NCBI GenBank assembly: GCA_050291365.1 | Contig: JBNKJS010000026.1 | Location: forward strand, 28,261-92,260 | Origin: JAAGZL01 sp050291365 | GTDB lineage: Bacteria > Pseudomonadota > Gammaproteobacteria > Chromatiales > Chromatiaceae | Direction of reading: 5' to 3' | DNA length: 64,000 nt | Part shown: one piece after another, positions 27,033 through 36,902 of the stretch | Layout: each line of letters starts with the position of its first letter | How positions within the stretch are numbered: position 1 is the stretch's first letter | Notes under the pieces: generated by a model | The model's database searches: none | What the model was told of the DNA's origin: nothing | The model's input: only the letters and a program-made list of their open reading frames with translations | Made by a program: the position numbers and the translations under genes

Positions 27033-27429
27033 GACTATATGGTACCCGATAATCTGTTAGTTGGGATAAATTTAGAGTGAATCTTTGGAAGGCGGCTTTT
27101 CAATGTTAGTAGTTATTTATTCGTTTCTTATTGGGGTGGGATCTGCTGGTAAAAACTATCTCCCGTCATTTGCTTAATCTAAGAGAATGTTTCAATATGA
27201 TCAATGAGTTGTTGCAGAATCTTAAATCAATTGCTATGGTTCGGTGTAATATGTTAGCCGTGTGTGTGTTTCAAGGGGCAGCAGGCTGGTTTTTAACGTG
27301 CAGGCTTCCTGAGTATTATCACATTGGCAGCAATAATTATAAGACAGATAATATCTTGCTAGACAGGGGAAACCGGGGCTTTAATCTTCAATTTTCAGTA
27401 CTAGCGATGCATAAATGAGAGAATCTGTA
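27033..27429. other. Divergent spacer between gshB and pilG
   Basis: This 397-base spacer holds no supported gene. It contains the sigma-70-type promoter for pilG described separately at 27324-27352, and must contain a leftward promoter for gshB, which I could not locate with confidence. The rest is AT-rich without a clear repeat or RNA fold. Confidence 0.6.
27324..27352 (+). promoter_or_regulatory. Sigma-70-type promoter of the pil-chp operon
   Basis: TTGGCA at 27324-27329 and GATAAT at 27347-27352 are separated by exactly 17 bases, each differing by one base from the consensus. Transcription would start near 27359, about 70 bases ahead of pilG. The site is read from sequence only. Confidence 0.65.
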
Positions 27430-27828
27430 ATGCAAAAAGAACCTGATAATATCTCAGGCCTCAAGGTAATGGTCATAGATGATAGTAAGACCATACGCAG
27501 AACGGCTGAAAGCCTGCTAAAGAATGCTGGGTGCGAGGTGTTGACGGCTACAGATGGATTTGAGGCCTTAGCTATGATCGCCGATAGCCGGCCTGATGTA
27601 ATCTTTGTTGATATCATGATGCCGCGACTTGATGGTTACCAGACCTGTGCCTTGATTAAAAACAACGCCGAATTCAAACATACACCTGTAATAATGCTGT
27701 CGAGTAAGGATGGCCTGTTCGACCGAGCCCGAGGCAGGATAGTAGGTTCTCAGCAGTATCTGACCAAGCCATTTACCAAGAATGAGTTGTTGGATGCGAT
27801 AAGGGAGTACGCGTCGAGGGCGGCGTGA
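27430..27828 (+). CDS. pilG: Twitching motility response regulator PilG
   Basis: This 132-residue single-domain receiver follows the PilG pattern closely: LKVMVIDDSKTIRRTAE, the phospho-acceptor in VIFVDIMMPRLDGYQ and the lysine in QYLTKPFTKNEL. PilG transmits Chp kinase output to pilus extension and FimV/cAMP signalling. I chose ATG 27430 with GAGAGAA 6 bases upstream; an in-frame ATG at 27415 would add five residues. It opens the pilGHIJ-chpA-chpC operon. Confidence 0.95.
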   Translation: MQKEPDNISGLKVMVIDDSKTIRRTAESLLKNAGCEVLTATDGFEALAMIADSRPDVIFVDIMMPRLDGYQTCALIKNNAEFKHTPVIMLSSKDGLFDRARGRIVGSQQYLTKPFTKNELLDAIREYASRAA

Positions 27829-27867
27829 TCTTTATATAAATTAAATGTGTATTTGTGGTGAAAGGTA

Positions 27868-28290
27868 ATGAGACTATTTTCTAAAAAAAGAGAATCAACA
27901 AGTGATTCTAGTAGTTCTGTAGATCTGCAAGGCCATACCATCCTTATCGTTGACGACTCTCCGACCGAGTTACATATCCTTAAAGGTTACCTGGAGGGTG
28001 CGGGCTGTAACGTATTGATTGCCGATAGTGGGGAATCAGGTGTGGAACAAGCTCGTAGCGAAAAGCCTGATTTGGTGCTTATGGATGTGGTTATGCCTGG
28101 AATGAACGGATTTCAGGCAACCAGACAGATAAGCCGCGATCCTGAGACGGAGAACATACCGATAATCATGGTAACAACAAAAGATCAGGATACAGACAAG
28201 ACCTGGGGTCTACGCCAGGGCGCAAGAGAGTATCTGATAAAGCCGGTAGAGAAAGATGAGCTTCTGGCCAAGATCAGTGATGCGCTCTAG
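27868..28290 (+). CDS. pilH: Twitching motility response regulator PilH
   Basis: This 140-residue receiver has TILIVDDSPTELHILK, the phospho-acceptor in LVLMDVVMPGMNGFQATR and the lysine in YLIKPVEKDEL. A short charged N-terminal extension (about 28 residues, rich in Ser and Lys) precedes the domain. PilH is thought to act as a phosphate sink or in retraction control. It is 39 bases after pilG. Confidence 0.95.
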   Translation: MRLFSKKRESTSDSSSSVDLQGHTILIVDDSPTELHILKGYLEGAGCNVLIADSGESGVEQARSEKPDLVLMDVVMPGMNGFQATRQISRDPETENIPIIMVTTKDQDTDKTWGLRQGAREYLIKPVEKDELLAKISDAL

Positions 28291-28314
28291 GTTGGATAAG
28301 AACGGAACCTAATA

Positions 28315-28866
28315 ATGTCAAGTGTCAATTCTGAATCTAGCGAAATTATCCTGCTGTTACAGGATATCGAGAAGCAGAGTCGCGAGTTTGCCTTTGATAT
28401 ACCTCACAAGGAAGAGTCCAAACTATTTTGGGAAGGGGTGCTTTTTACCATTTTAGGAAAAAAGTTTCTCACTGCCCTTGGGGATGTAAAAGAGATACTT
28501 AACTATCCGCAGAATGTTTCATCTGTTCCCGGCGCACAGAAATGGGTGCGGGGGGTGGCCAATGTTAGGGGTAGCCTATTGCCGATATTTGATTTACAGC
28601 AGTTTCTGGGCGGCAATCCTATCTCTATAGGTCGTAAAACCAGGGTTTTGGTTATTGAGCATGAGGGGCTATTTGCTGGCCTGATGGTGGAAGATGTGTT
28701 TGGTATGCGCCACTTCAATACAGAGTTGCATATACAGGAACACAATGCAGACAAGATGGTCAGCCCTTATATTGCCGGTGCTTATGATGTGGATGGTGTT
28801 TTGTGTCCCATATTGAGCACGCGTGTATTAGCTGAGGATCAGGGTTTTCAGGTAGTGGCTGCCTGA
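28315..28866 (+). CDS. pilI: CheW-like adaptor PilI
   Basis: This 183-residue CheW-domain protein couples the PilJ receptor to the ChpA kinase. Conserved adaptor features are VPGAQKWVRGVANVRGSLLPIFDL in the middle (core WVRGVANVRGSLLPI) and LVIEHEGLFAGLMVEDV. It lies 24 bases after pilH. Confidence 0.94.
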   Translation: MSSVNSESSEIILLLQDIEKQSREFAFDIPHKEESKLFWEGVLFTILGKKFLTALGDVKEILNYPQNVSSVPGAQKWVRGVANVRGSLLPIFDLQQFLGGNPISIGRKTRVLVIEHEGLFAGLMVEDVFGMRHFNTELHIQEHNADKMVSPYIAGAYDVDGVLCPILSTRVLAEDQGFQVVAA

Positions 28867-28952
28867 GTCCAGATTGGGGTGCATATGGTTGCAACAATTA
28901 ATGGTGTTATGGGGGCATTGGTAATTTCCGCTCTCTCGGGAGATATTGAAAA

Positions 28953-31010
28953 ATGAAAAAAAGATCTGGGAACAAAGGTGCAGCTCCAAATCGAGCTACC
29001 AAGTTATTGTTGATTGGCGTGATAATTACCCTGGCCTTGGCGGTGTGGGTGTTTATTCATTCATCAAGTTCTGATGCCAACGACGAGGCATACATGCAAC
29101 GGGCCTCTGAACTCCGCGTGCTTTCAGAACGAGTAGCTAAATACACATTAACATCCATAGCTGGTGATAAAGATGCTCTTATCCAGTTGGAGGGTTCGAA
29201 GAACACCTTCGATAAATATATCAAGGAGTTGAGGAACGGTATACCAGAGCAGGGCTTGCCTCCCGTACCGGAAGAGGTCGATGGAGATCTGAAAAGGGTT
29301 GAGAGTGAGTGGCAGAAGTTAGGCAAAAACGCCGACGATGTTCTCTCAAACAAGAGCTCAATCATGGCAGTACATGTTGTTATTCAGTCAGTTCATGACC
29401 TTACGCCGCAACTTAAAGCCCTCTCCCAGAAAGTAGAAGATGCCTTGAAGGGTTCCGGCGCAGATAGTAATCAGATTGCTGCTGCAGCTGAGCAGTTAAC
29501 TATAGTTGAGCGTATCGATAAAAATGTTGCCAGGGTATTGGATGGCGGTAAAGAAACGGCAGCTGCTATCGAAAAATTAAGTAGTGACAGCGACCGCTAT
29601 GGGCGGTTAATGAACGCCTTGCAGAAGGGTGACAATAATCTCGGAATAGATGCAGTGACCTCAGTAACTGCAGCCTCTAGTCTGCAGGAAATTGCAAAGT
29701 TATCCGGTTCTCTCGACAAAAACATTGAGCAGATTATTGATGCGGCGCCTGGCCTGCTGCCTGCCCTGGAGGTTAAGGGGGGAGTTTTAGGTGATTTAGA
29801 TGTAGCAGTGAATGCGGATAAAGTTAACGCTGCAGCTAAAAAGCTATATGCTGCCTATGCCGCCTCTCCTGGACGCTTTTCCATACTGGGGCTAAAGGCT
29901 GGTACAAGCATGGTTGCTGTTCTTGTAATCCTGGCACTCTTGTTGTTAGTTCTTCGAAAGAAACGCATGGCTACGGGTAACGTGGATGGACAGGATCTAC
30001 TTAAAGCGCAGAACGAGAAGAGTCAGGAGGCTATTCTAACGCTGCTGGATGAGATGGGTGACCTAGCGGATGGTGACCTCACAGTATCGGCTACTGTTAC
30101 CGAGGACGTGACTGGGGCTATCGCTGACTCCATTAACTACACCATTGAAGCTCTACGTAACGTTGTTATTTCCATTAACCAGACCTCAGAAAGGGTTGCT
30201 ACTTCTGCGCAGGAGAGTCGTGCAACGGCCATGCATTTGGCAGAGGCGTCTGAACACCAAGCGGACCAGATTGCATCTGCCAGTAGCGCCATTAAGAGTA
30301 TGGCGGAAACAATCGATCAAATGTCCAGCGACGCTAACGAGTCAGCTGAGGTTGCACAGCACTCGGTGGAAATAGCGAGTAAGGGCGCTGATACGGTACG
30401 CCGCACCATTCTGGGTATGGACAACATCAGAGAACAGATTCAGGAGACATCAAAGCGTATTAAGCGTCTCGGTGAGAGCTCCCAGGAGATTGGAGACATC
30501 GTTGAGATTATTGACGACATTGCCGATCAAACTAACATCCTGGCCTTGAACGCGGCCATGCAGGCGGCTATGGCTGGTGAAGCAGGTCGTGGTTTTGCGG
30601 TGGTTGCGGACGAAGTGCAACGACTCGCTGAGCGCTCTAGTAATGCGACCAAGCAGATTGAGGCCTTGGTAAAAACCATTCAGGCTGATACAAGTGAAGC
30701 TGTTAGCTCTATGGAATCCACAACAAAAGAGGTGGTTTCAGGTGCAAAGCTTGCGGAGGATGCAGGTGACGCATTGATGGAGATTGAAAACGTATCTACC
30801 CACATTGCGGAGGTTACACAGAAGATCGCTAGTTCTGCGCAACAACAAACATCTAGTGCAACTAAAATAGACGATACCATGAGTGTCATTCAGGAAATTA
30901 CCACGCAGACACTGGATGGTACCAACCAGACCGCAACCTCTATTGGAATGCTTGCAGGTTTGGCGGATGAGCTAAGAGAGTCTGTTGCAGGATTCCGTCT
31001 GCCTGAATAA
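28953..31010 (+). CDS. pilJ: Type IV pilus methyl-accepting chemoreceptor PilJ
   Basis: This 685-residue receptor has a first membrane helix at about residues 18-36, a periplasmic helical ligand region with PilJ-type repeats to about 305, a second membrane helix at about 312-333, a HAMP region, then a long signalling coiled coil. The hairpin tip is near QTNILALNAAMQAAMAGEAG and GRGFAVVADEVQRLAERS, very like Pseudomonas PilJ. It senses the pilus itself in that genus. Note that no methyltransferase gene (pilK) follows it. Confidence 0.95.
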   Translation: MKKRSGNKGAAPNRATKLLLIGVIITLALAVWVFIHSSSSDANDEAYMQRASELRVLSERVAKYTLTSIAGDKDALIQLEGSKNTFDKYIKELRNGIPEQGLPPVPEEVDGDLKRVESEWQKLGKNADDVLSNKSSIMAVHVVIQSVHDLTPQLKALSQKVEDALKGSGADSNQIAAAAEQLTIVERIDKNVARVLDGGKETAAAIEKLSSDSDRYGRLMNALQKGDNNLGIDAVTSVTAASSLQEIAKLSGSLDKNIEQIIDAAPGLLPALEVKGGVLGDLDVAVNADKVNAAAKKLYAAYAASPGRFSILGLKAGTSMVAVLVILALLLLVLRKKRMATGNVDGQDLLKAQNEKSQEAILTLLDEMGDLADGDLTVSATVTEDVTGAIADSINYTIEALRNVVISINQTSERVATSAQESRATAMHLAEASEHQADQIASASSAIKSMAETIDQMSSDANESAEVAQHSVEIASKGADTVRRTILGMDNIREQIQETSKRIKRLGESSQEIGDIVEIIDDIADQTNILALNAAMQAAMAGEAGRGFAVVADEVQRLAERSSNATKQIEALVKTIQADTSEAVSSMESTTKEVVSGAKLAEDAGDALMEIENVSTHIAEVTQKIASSAQQQTSSATKIDDTMSVIQEITTQTLDGTNQTATSIGMLAGLADELRESVAGFRLPE

Positions 31011-31070
31011 TCGGGTAAATCGAATGAACAGTGCCGGTGGAAACTACCTTCCCAAGATGGCGAGTCAGGT

Positions 31071-34000
31071 ATGAGCGAAACTCACGACCACAGTAAAATA
31101 AAGTGGATCAAGGATGAACTGGATCAGGTTGTCCTGCGGGCCCGCAGTGCGCTTGAAGAGTACACAGATGGTGTCGGCGAATCTGAGCTGATGACCTCCT
31201 GCGGGAAATATCTGCATCAGGTGAAAGGCACCTTGCAGATATTGGAACTTGATGGCGCAACCATGCTGGCTGAAGAGATGGAGTTGGTTGCTAGCTCCAT
31301 TGCCGATGGCAGTATAGATCAGGATTACGTGCAGCATGCGGCCGAAGCGCTTATGCAGGGGATGGTTCGGTTGCCGGACTATCTGGAAAAACTTCAGGAT
31401 GGAGCCCTGGACCATCCTGCGATCATTCTGCCGTTAATAAACGATCTGCGACTAGTTCGCGGTACTAATCTGCTTTCTGAGGTAGAGTTAGCCGCGCCAG
31501 AGTTAGAGAGGAGACTAGCTCGCGAAGAGAAGGTGGTAGAAGAGGGCAGTAGCAGACTCCCTCGCGTAGCAAAGAAACTAAGACACAAGTACCACCTTTG
31601 CCTTTTGAAGTGGTTCTACAATAACGACCCTATTACTGGCATAGAAGGTCTTAGAGTAATACTTGAAAGGTTGCATGATGTATCTGGCACTGGTCAGGTG
31701 CGCAGTCTGTTCCAGGTAGCAAGAGCTGCATTATCAGCTCCGCTGGAAAATCTTGAATCTCCCAATACTTCAGTAAAGATACTGTTTGGTAAGGTTGACC
31801 GTGAGCTAAAGAGAATCATTAAGGAGGGTGAACGTACTGTAGCTGAGGCCCCCACAGTCAGCACTATGAGAGACCTGCTTTATCATGTTGCTCATGTAAA
31901 ACATGAAGACGACCTGGTCAAATCGGTTAAGAAGGAGTTTGAGCTTGACAGCCTGGCAATAAGTCAACAGCTGGTCGAGCAGGGCCGTGAGAGTCTGGCA
32001 TTACCAAACAGTGAGTTGATGGAGTCTTTGAGAGAGGCTATTAGCTCAGAGTTAGCTGAAATCAAAGACGTATTAGACCTGTTTATACGGACTAAAACCA
32101 GCGATTCAGGACAACTGCATTCGTTAGAGCAACCCATGCGTAAGGTTGCAGACACTCTTGATATGATAGGCCATGCAGATCTATGTCAGCGCATGAAGAT
32201 GCAGGCAGACATGATCAAAGGTATTGCTACAGCAGGAGAGGTTCCTAAGGAGTCCGACCTGTTAGAAATTGCAGGAGATATCGTATTTGTCGAAGCATCC
32301 CTGGATAATCTCGCTAGCTTCGTAAAGACTCAGATAATTGAAAACACCCAAATAATCGACAATAGCAAAACCGATGTGGCGGAAGGAAAACCGTTAACTG
32401 AGCGTGATCTGCTTCCCGATGGTGAATTTGATCGTTTAACAGACTCTGTTGTACGTGAAGCCAGTGTAGATATGGCTAAAATCAAAGATGCCATCCTCGT
32501 CTATATAAAAGATCCTAAAAAAACCCAGGTATTGGAGAAGGTCCCGCAGCATTTTCATGCCATTGCCGGTGCCTTTGAAATGCTTAAGATGTTTGATATA
32601 TCTGGCCTGTTACGGGCCACTGCGGGGTATGTGTCAAACGAACTGATTGCAAACAAGACCATCCCTGATATTAAACGACTTAATGCATTTGCCGATGCAA
32701 TTACCAGTATCGAGTACTTTATGGAGACCATTGCCGATGGGCGGGGTATACATAATGAGATTCTGGACGTAGCTCGTGAGGCTTTGGTACGTCTCGGCAC
32801 CGAAAGCGACTCGGTAGATGAAGATTATTATGCCAGCGCTGTAGGGGAAGAGACCATCCCAGGATTGATCCATGATGATGATATGGATCCATCATCTAAG
32901 AAAGAAGAGTCTTCAGATCAGTCAGGCATGGAGTCTCGGTTTAGCGAGGAGCTTGATGTAGAGGTACTGCAAGAACATGTTCCATCTGCAGAAAAACCTA
33001 GCCTGGAGGGGATAGATTCAGAGATTCTGGAGATCTTTATCGAGGAGGCGCGGGAAGAGCTGGAGGTGATTCGTGAGTATATGTCGAGATGGTTGGATGA
33101 TGCAGAAGATACCGAGGCCCTGATAACCTTCCGCAGATCGTTTCATACCCTCAAGGGAAGTGGGCGACTGGTGGGCGCCAAAATTATCGGTGAATTTGCC
33201 TGGTCAATAGAGAACCTGCTCAACAAGGTCATAGACCAAACCCTGGATGTTTCAACTGAGATTACTGATCTGCTAAGCGAGTCTATGGACGTTTTACCGG
33301 TCCTTATAGATTATCAAGCTAGAGGTGTTGTTCCGGAAGTTGATGTTCAGCCCATGATAGAGCGGGCCCAGAAACTAGCTACCCAAGATTTTACTATTGC
33401 CCCAACCTCTGGGACCGTTGTTGACCTGGAGATAGTTGAAGTAGAACCTGTCTCTGAGGAGAAAAAGGAAGAAGAGCCGGGAGAAGTTAAAGCTGAGACT
33501 GGGCTAGAAGATGAAGTTGGTGCAGCGCAAGAAGTAGAAGAAGCAATAATCCTTGATCCAACTTTGCATGAAATATTCACTTCTGAATCTCGTACCCATA
33601 TAGACACTATCAACAGTTTTCTTAACCACTGTAGGGAGATGGGTGGTGTATGTAGTCTTGATAGCGATGTCTCGCGAGCCTTTCACACCCTACATGGCAG
33701 TGCTCACATGGCAGGTGTTGATCCAATTGCGGAAGTAAGCGCTGCGCTAGAGAGTTACGTTAATGAATTGCTAGAGCAGGACAAGGTTGCAGATAGTGCC
33801 CTGTTAGAATTAATTGAGAGAGCAGACGAGCAGTTCGAAACCATACTTCAGGCGATAAATGTAACAGGCGCTGAAATTCCTGACTGGCGTGGTCTACTCA
33901 AGGACATTGAGGTTGCACATAATCTGATACTGCCAGATGAGGTGGAAGATGATGATGTGCTAGAGGTGCAAGACCTCAAGCAGGACCCAGACCCAGTTGC

Positions 34001-36902
34001 AGCAGAGGTTATATCTGAAGAGCCAATTGAACTGGAGCTGGCAGAGGAGTTGGAAGAGATAGAGCTGATGCCGCATGAGGAGGGATCAGAACAGGATGAA
34101 GAGCAAGATTTTGAACGGCATGAAGAAGTAGAGCTGGAGATAGAGCTAACGGAGGAGTTGGTTCAATCAGATCAGGAGATGGAGCCTGGGGAGGAGTTGC
34201 CTCAATCAGATCAGGAGATAGAGCCAGCGGAGGAGTTGGTTCAACCAGAGCAAAAGATTGAACAAAAAGATGAAACTGTTCAACAGGCGCCAACAGCTCC
34301 GGCTACCTTTGTAGACCAGAAGGTTAAAGATGCTGAAATAGAACTTAAATCTGCCGATGATGATTTGACCTCAATCTTTCTCGAAGAGTCGGTTGAGTTG
34401 ATGGACGACGTGGATCATGCTCTTATTGAGTGGAATAACGAGCCGGCTAACAAGCAGCCTGTTCAAGAGCTTCAGAGAATACTGCATACGCTTAAAGGTG
34501 GTGCGAGGCTTGCTGGTGTTAAAGAGATAGGTGACCTTAGTCACGCCTTCGAATCACTCATAGCTGATATAGAACGCGATAAGATCGATAACTGCAGTGA
34601 GGTTCGCGCCCTGGCTCAAGGTATCTCCGATAGATTGGTATCTCAGATTGAAGAGGTCAGCCATACAGGTCAGGCACGCGCTGCGGATGAGGTGATTGCA
34701 GAGATCAATGCAGTTATATCCGGCGAGTCGTCATTCAGCAGTGAACCTGTTGTTGAAGAGGAGTTGATTGATGATGTACAGCCAGAAATTGAAGAAGAGC
34801 CCGAGAAACCAATAGAAAAGGAAAAACCTAAAGAAAAGGAAAAAGTTAAAGAAAAGGAAATTACTGAAGAAAAGAGTAAAGCGCCCGAGAAGGAGCCAGA
34901 GATAGAGGAGGTCTCTGCAAAGGACGAACAACAGGTAGAGCCGGAGGATGTGGGCGAAAGTCAGGTTTTACCATTCCCTGAGCAGAGAGAGGTACCAGGA
35001 CAGCAAAATGATGAGCAACTTCCGGTAGAAGATATAGAACTGGTTAGACCAACACGTCGAGCTGGTCGAGAGTATCTGCGTGTTAATCCTGATCTTATGG
35101 ATAAGCTGGTGAACAATGCAGGTGAGGTCAGTATTTTTCGCTCACGCCTGGAGCAGCAAAGCGGCTCTATGGGATATAGTATTGAAGAGATGAAAAATAC
35201 CGTAGATCGTCTGCGGGACCAGTTACGTAAACTGGATATGGAGACAGAGGCGCAGATCCTGTTTCGGTATGAACGGGACAAGGAAGATGGCATGCTGGAT
35301 GATCAAGAGGAGTTTGATCCTCTGGAGTTAGACCGTTTTTCCACTCTGCAGCAACTATCCAGGGGTCTAATGGAAACGGTAGGTGACCTGAGTAACATTA
35401 ACAAGATTTTAGAGTCTGAGCAGAGGGGAACGGAAACCCTGCTTCTACAACAATCAAGAATTACCACGGATCTTCAAGATGGTCTCATGCGTACCCGCAT
35501 GGTCTCATTTAACCAGTTGGTCCCACGTTTGCAGCGTATTGTCCGTCAAACATGCCATCCATTAAATAAGCAGGCAGAGATGGTTATTAAGGGCGCTGAG
35601 ATGGAGCTGGATCGGAGTATTCTGGATCGAATGACCGCCCCCTTAGAGCATTTGCTGAGAAATGCTGTTTCCCATGGTATTGAAGAACCGAAAAAGCGTA
35701 AGAAAAAGAACAAGCCAGAGGTTGGCGCCATCACAATAGAGCTTACCCGTGATGGTAACGATGTCGTTATGACTGTGTCAGATGATGGCAAAGGGTTGGA
35801 TTTTGAGGCCATTAAACAGCGTGCAGAAAAGAGAGGTCTACTGGTAGATGGATCGACTGCGAGTGAGGGAGATCTTACACAGTTTATTCTTGAGCATGGG
35901 TTCAGTACGGCCGACTCTGTAAACCAGATCGCTGGTCGTGGAGTAGGGTTGGACGTTGTGGTCAGCGAAGTAAAACAACTGGGCGGCACCATGGAAATAG
36001 ATTCCACGCCTGGCAAGGGAACCAGCTTCACCATTTATCTCCCGTTGACTCTTGCGATTACTGATGCGTTGTTACTCAGGGCTGGTGGTGAAATATATGC
36101 AGCGCCTTATGCCAACGTTGAATCTGTGGTGAGAATTAATCGGGATGAGCTGACTGCTTTATATGAGGGAGGCCATGGCGTATACACCTATGGCGACCAT
36201 GATTATCACCTGAAGTTTCTAAGCGCGCTATTAGGCAGGGGTATGCCAAATCTGGCGGATCAGAAAAAGCGTATTCCTATGTTACTGGTGCGTGCTGGTA
36301 AGCACCGGGTTGCGATGCATGTGGACGAGGTTATAGGTCATCGTCAGATTGTGGTGAAGTCTGTAGGTCCGCAGCTCAGTACTATAAGGTGGATAACAGG
36401 TGGTACCATTTTGGGTGATGGGCGCGTGGCACTAATTCTGGATATCAATGCCCTGGTACGTAAGGATGCGGCCCTGACAGCAGAAACTGAAGAGCCTGTT
36501 CAGATTATTCCAGACACTTCTGGAGATAAGGTCAAAATAATGGTGGTGGATGACTCTATCACCGTGCGTAAGGTTACCGGCAGGCTGTTAGAGCGTCATG
36601 GCATGGCTGTGGAAACAGCTAAGGATGGTGTAGAGGCGCTGGCAATGTTGCAGGACTATCATCCAGACGTTATGTTGCTGGATATTGAAATGCCGCGTAT
36701 GGATGGTTTTGAAGTAGCTAGAAATATGCGTAACTCAGAACAGTGGGTCGATATACCGATCATTATTATTACCTCACGTACCGGTGAAAAACATCGTACT
36801 CATGCTATGGATCTAGGAGTAAAGCGCTATCTTGGTAAGCCATATCAAGAATCTGATCTGATAGAGAATATCCAGGAAGTATTAGAAGAGAGTAAACGAT
36901 GA
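31071..36902 (+). CDS. chpA: Hybrid chemosensory histidine kinase ChpA (PilL)
   Basis: This 1943-residue kinase drives Pil-Chp signalling. HPt-type histidines are His49 (LHQVKGT), the weak site His496 (FHAIAGAF, no lysine), His692 (FHTLKGSGRL), His872 (FHTLHGSAHM) and His1139 (LHTLKGGARL). Acidic and KE-rich linkers separate them, including a 13-residue tandem repeat at 1028-1066. The dimerisation helices begin near 1340, the ATPase N-box HLLRNAVSHGIEEP is near 1527, G-boxes are DDGKGLDF and GRGVGLDVV, then a CheW domain and a C-terminal receiver with the acceptor in VMLLDIEMPRMDG. Pseudomonas ChpA is longer with more phosphotransfer sites. Confidence 0.96.
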   Translation: MSETHDHSKIKWIKDELDQVVLRARSALEEYTDGVGESELMTSCGKYLHQVKGTLQILELDGATMLAEEMELVASSIADGSIDQDYVQHAAEALMQGMVRLPDYLEKLQDGALDHPAIILPLINDLRLVRGTNLLSEVELAAPELERRLAREEKVVEEGSSRLPRVAKKLRHKYHLCLLKWFYNNDPITGIEGLRVILERLHDVSGTGQVRSLFQVARAALSAPLENLESPNTSVKILFGKVDRELKRIIKEGERTVAEAPTVSTMRDLLYHVAHVKHEDDLVKSVKKEFELDSLAISQQLVEQGRESLALPNSELMESLREAISSELAEIKDVLDLFIRTKTSDSGQLHSLEQPMRKVADTLDMIGHADLCQRMKMQADMIKGIATAGEVPKESDLLEIAGDIVFVEASLDNLASFVKTQIIENTQIIDNSKTDVAEGKPLTERDLLPDGEFDRLTDSVVREASVDMAKIKDAILVYIKDPKKTQVLEKVPQHFHAIAGAFEMLKMFDISGLLRATAGYVSNELIANKTIPDIKRLNAFADAITSIEYFMETIADGRGIHNEILDVAREALVRLGTESDSVDEDYYASAVGEETIPGLIHDDDMDPSSKKEESSDQSGMESRFSEELDVEVLQEHVPSAEKPSLEGIDSEILEIFIEEAREELEVIREYMSRWLDDAEDTEALITFRRSFHTLKGSGRLVGAKIIGEFAWSIENLLNKVIDQTLDVSTEITDLLSESMDVLPVLIDYQARGVVPEVDVQPMIERAQKLATQDFTIAPTSGTVVDLEIVEVEPVSEEKKEEEPGEVKAETGLEDEVGAAQEVEEAIILDPTLHEIFTSESRTHIDTINSFLNHCREMGGVCSLDSDVSRAFHTLHGSAHMAGVDPIAEVSAALESYVNELLEQDKVADSALLELIERADEQFETILQAINVTGAEIPDWRGLLKDIEVAHNLILPDEVEDDDVLEVQDLKQDPDPVAAEVISEEPIELELAEELEEIELMPHEEGSEQDEEQDFERHEEVELEIELTEELVQSDQEMEPGEELPQSDQEIEPAEELVQPEQKIEQKDETVQQAPTAPATFVDQKVKDAEIELKSADDDLTSIFLEESVELMDDVDHALIEWNNEPANKQPVQELQRILHTLKGGARLAGVKEIGDLSHAFESLIADIERDKIDNCSEVRALAQGISDRLVSQIEEVSHTGQARAADEVIAEINAVISGESSFSSEPVVEEELIDDVQPEIEEEPEKPIEKEKPKEKEKVKEKEITEEKSKAPEKEPEIEEVSAKDEQQVEPEDVGESQVLPFPEQREVPGQQNDEQLPVEDIELVRPTRRAGREYLRVNPDLMDKLVNNAGEVSIFRSRLEQQSGSMGYSIEEMKNTVDRLRDQLRKLDMETEAQILFRYERDKEDGMLDDQEEFDPLELDRFSTLQQLSRGLMETVGDLSNINKILESEQRGTETLLLQQSRITTDLQDGLMRTRMVSFNQLVPRLQRIVRQTCHPLNKQAEMVIKGAEMELDRSILDRMTAPLEHLLRNAVSHGIEEPKKRKKKNKPEVGAITIELTRDGNDVVMTVSDDGKGLDFEAIKQRAEKRGLLVDGSTASEGDLTQFILEHGFSTADSVNQIAGRGVGLDVVVSEVKQLGGTMEIDSTPGKGTSFTIYLPLTLAITDALLLRAGGEIYAAPYANVESVVRINRDELTALYEGGHGVYTYGDHDYHLKFLSALLGRGMPNLADQKKRIPMLLVRAGKHRVAMHVDEVIGHRQIVVKSVGPQLSTIRWITGGTILGDGRVALILDINALVRKDAALTAETEEPVQIIPDTSGDKVKIMVVDDSITVRKVTGRLLERHGMAVETAKDGVEALAMLQDYHPDVMLLDIEMPRMDGFEVARNMRNSEQWVDIPIIIITSRTGEKHRTHAMDLGVKRYLGKPYQESDLIENIQEVLEESKR
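34152..34268 (+). repeat. 39-bp tandem repeat inside chpA (three units)
   Basis: Three direct units begin at 34152, 34191 and 34230, exactly 39 bases apart and in frame. They encode EELVQSDQEMEPG, EELPQSDQEIEPA and the more diverged EELVQPEQKIEQK. The first two are nearly identical in DNA, which indicates recent duplication. The segment lies in the acidic linker between the fourth and fifth phosphotransfer domains. Confidence 0.9.

Noticed and set aside
27290..27310. Possible -24/-12 promoter ahead of pilG (CTGGTTTTTAACGTGCA)
   Set aside because: The spacing is right, but the conserved bases around GG and GC are missing, and a good sigma-70-type site lies just downstream.
27131..27418. 95-codon open frame in the gshB-pilG spacer
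   Set aside because: It has no ribosome site, an unusual composition and overlaps the pilG promoter; the protein resembles nothing.
28870..28895. Possible -24/-12 promoter ahead of pilJ (TTGGGG...GGTTGCA)
   Set aside because: No GG pair stands exactly 10 bases ahead of the GC, so it fails the spacing rule.
34009..34293. Minus-strand open frame rich in proline opposite the chpA linker
   Set aside because: It is the antisense of the acidic repeat; its regular pattern comes from the chpA codons.
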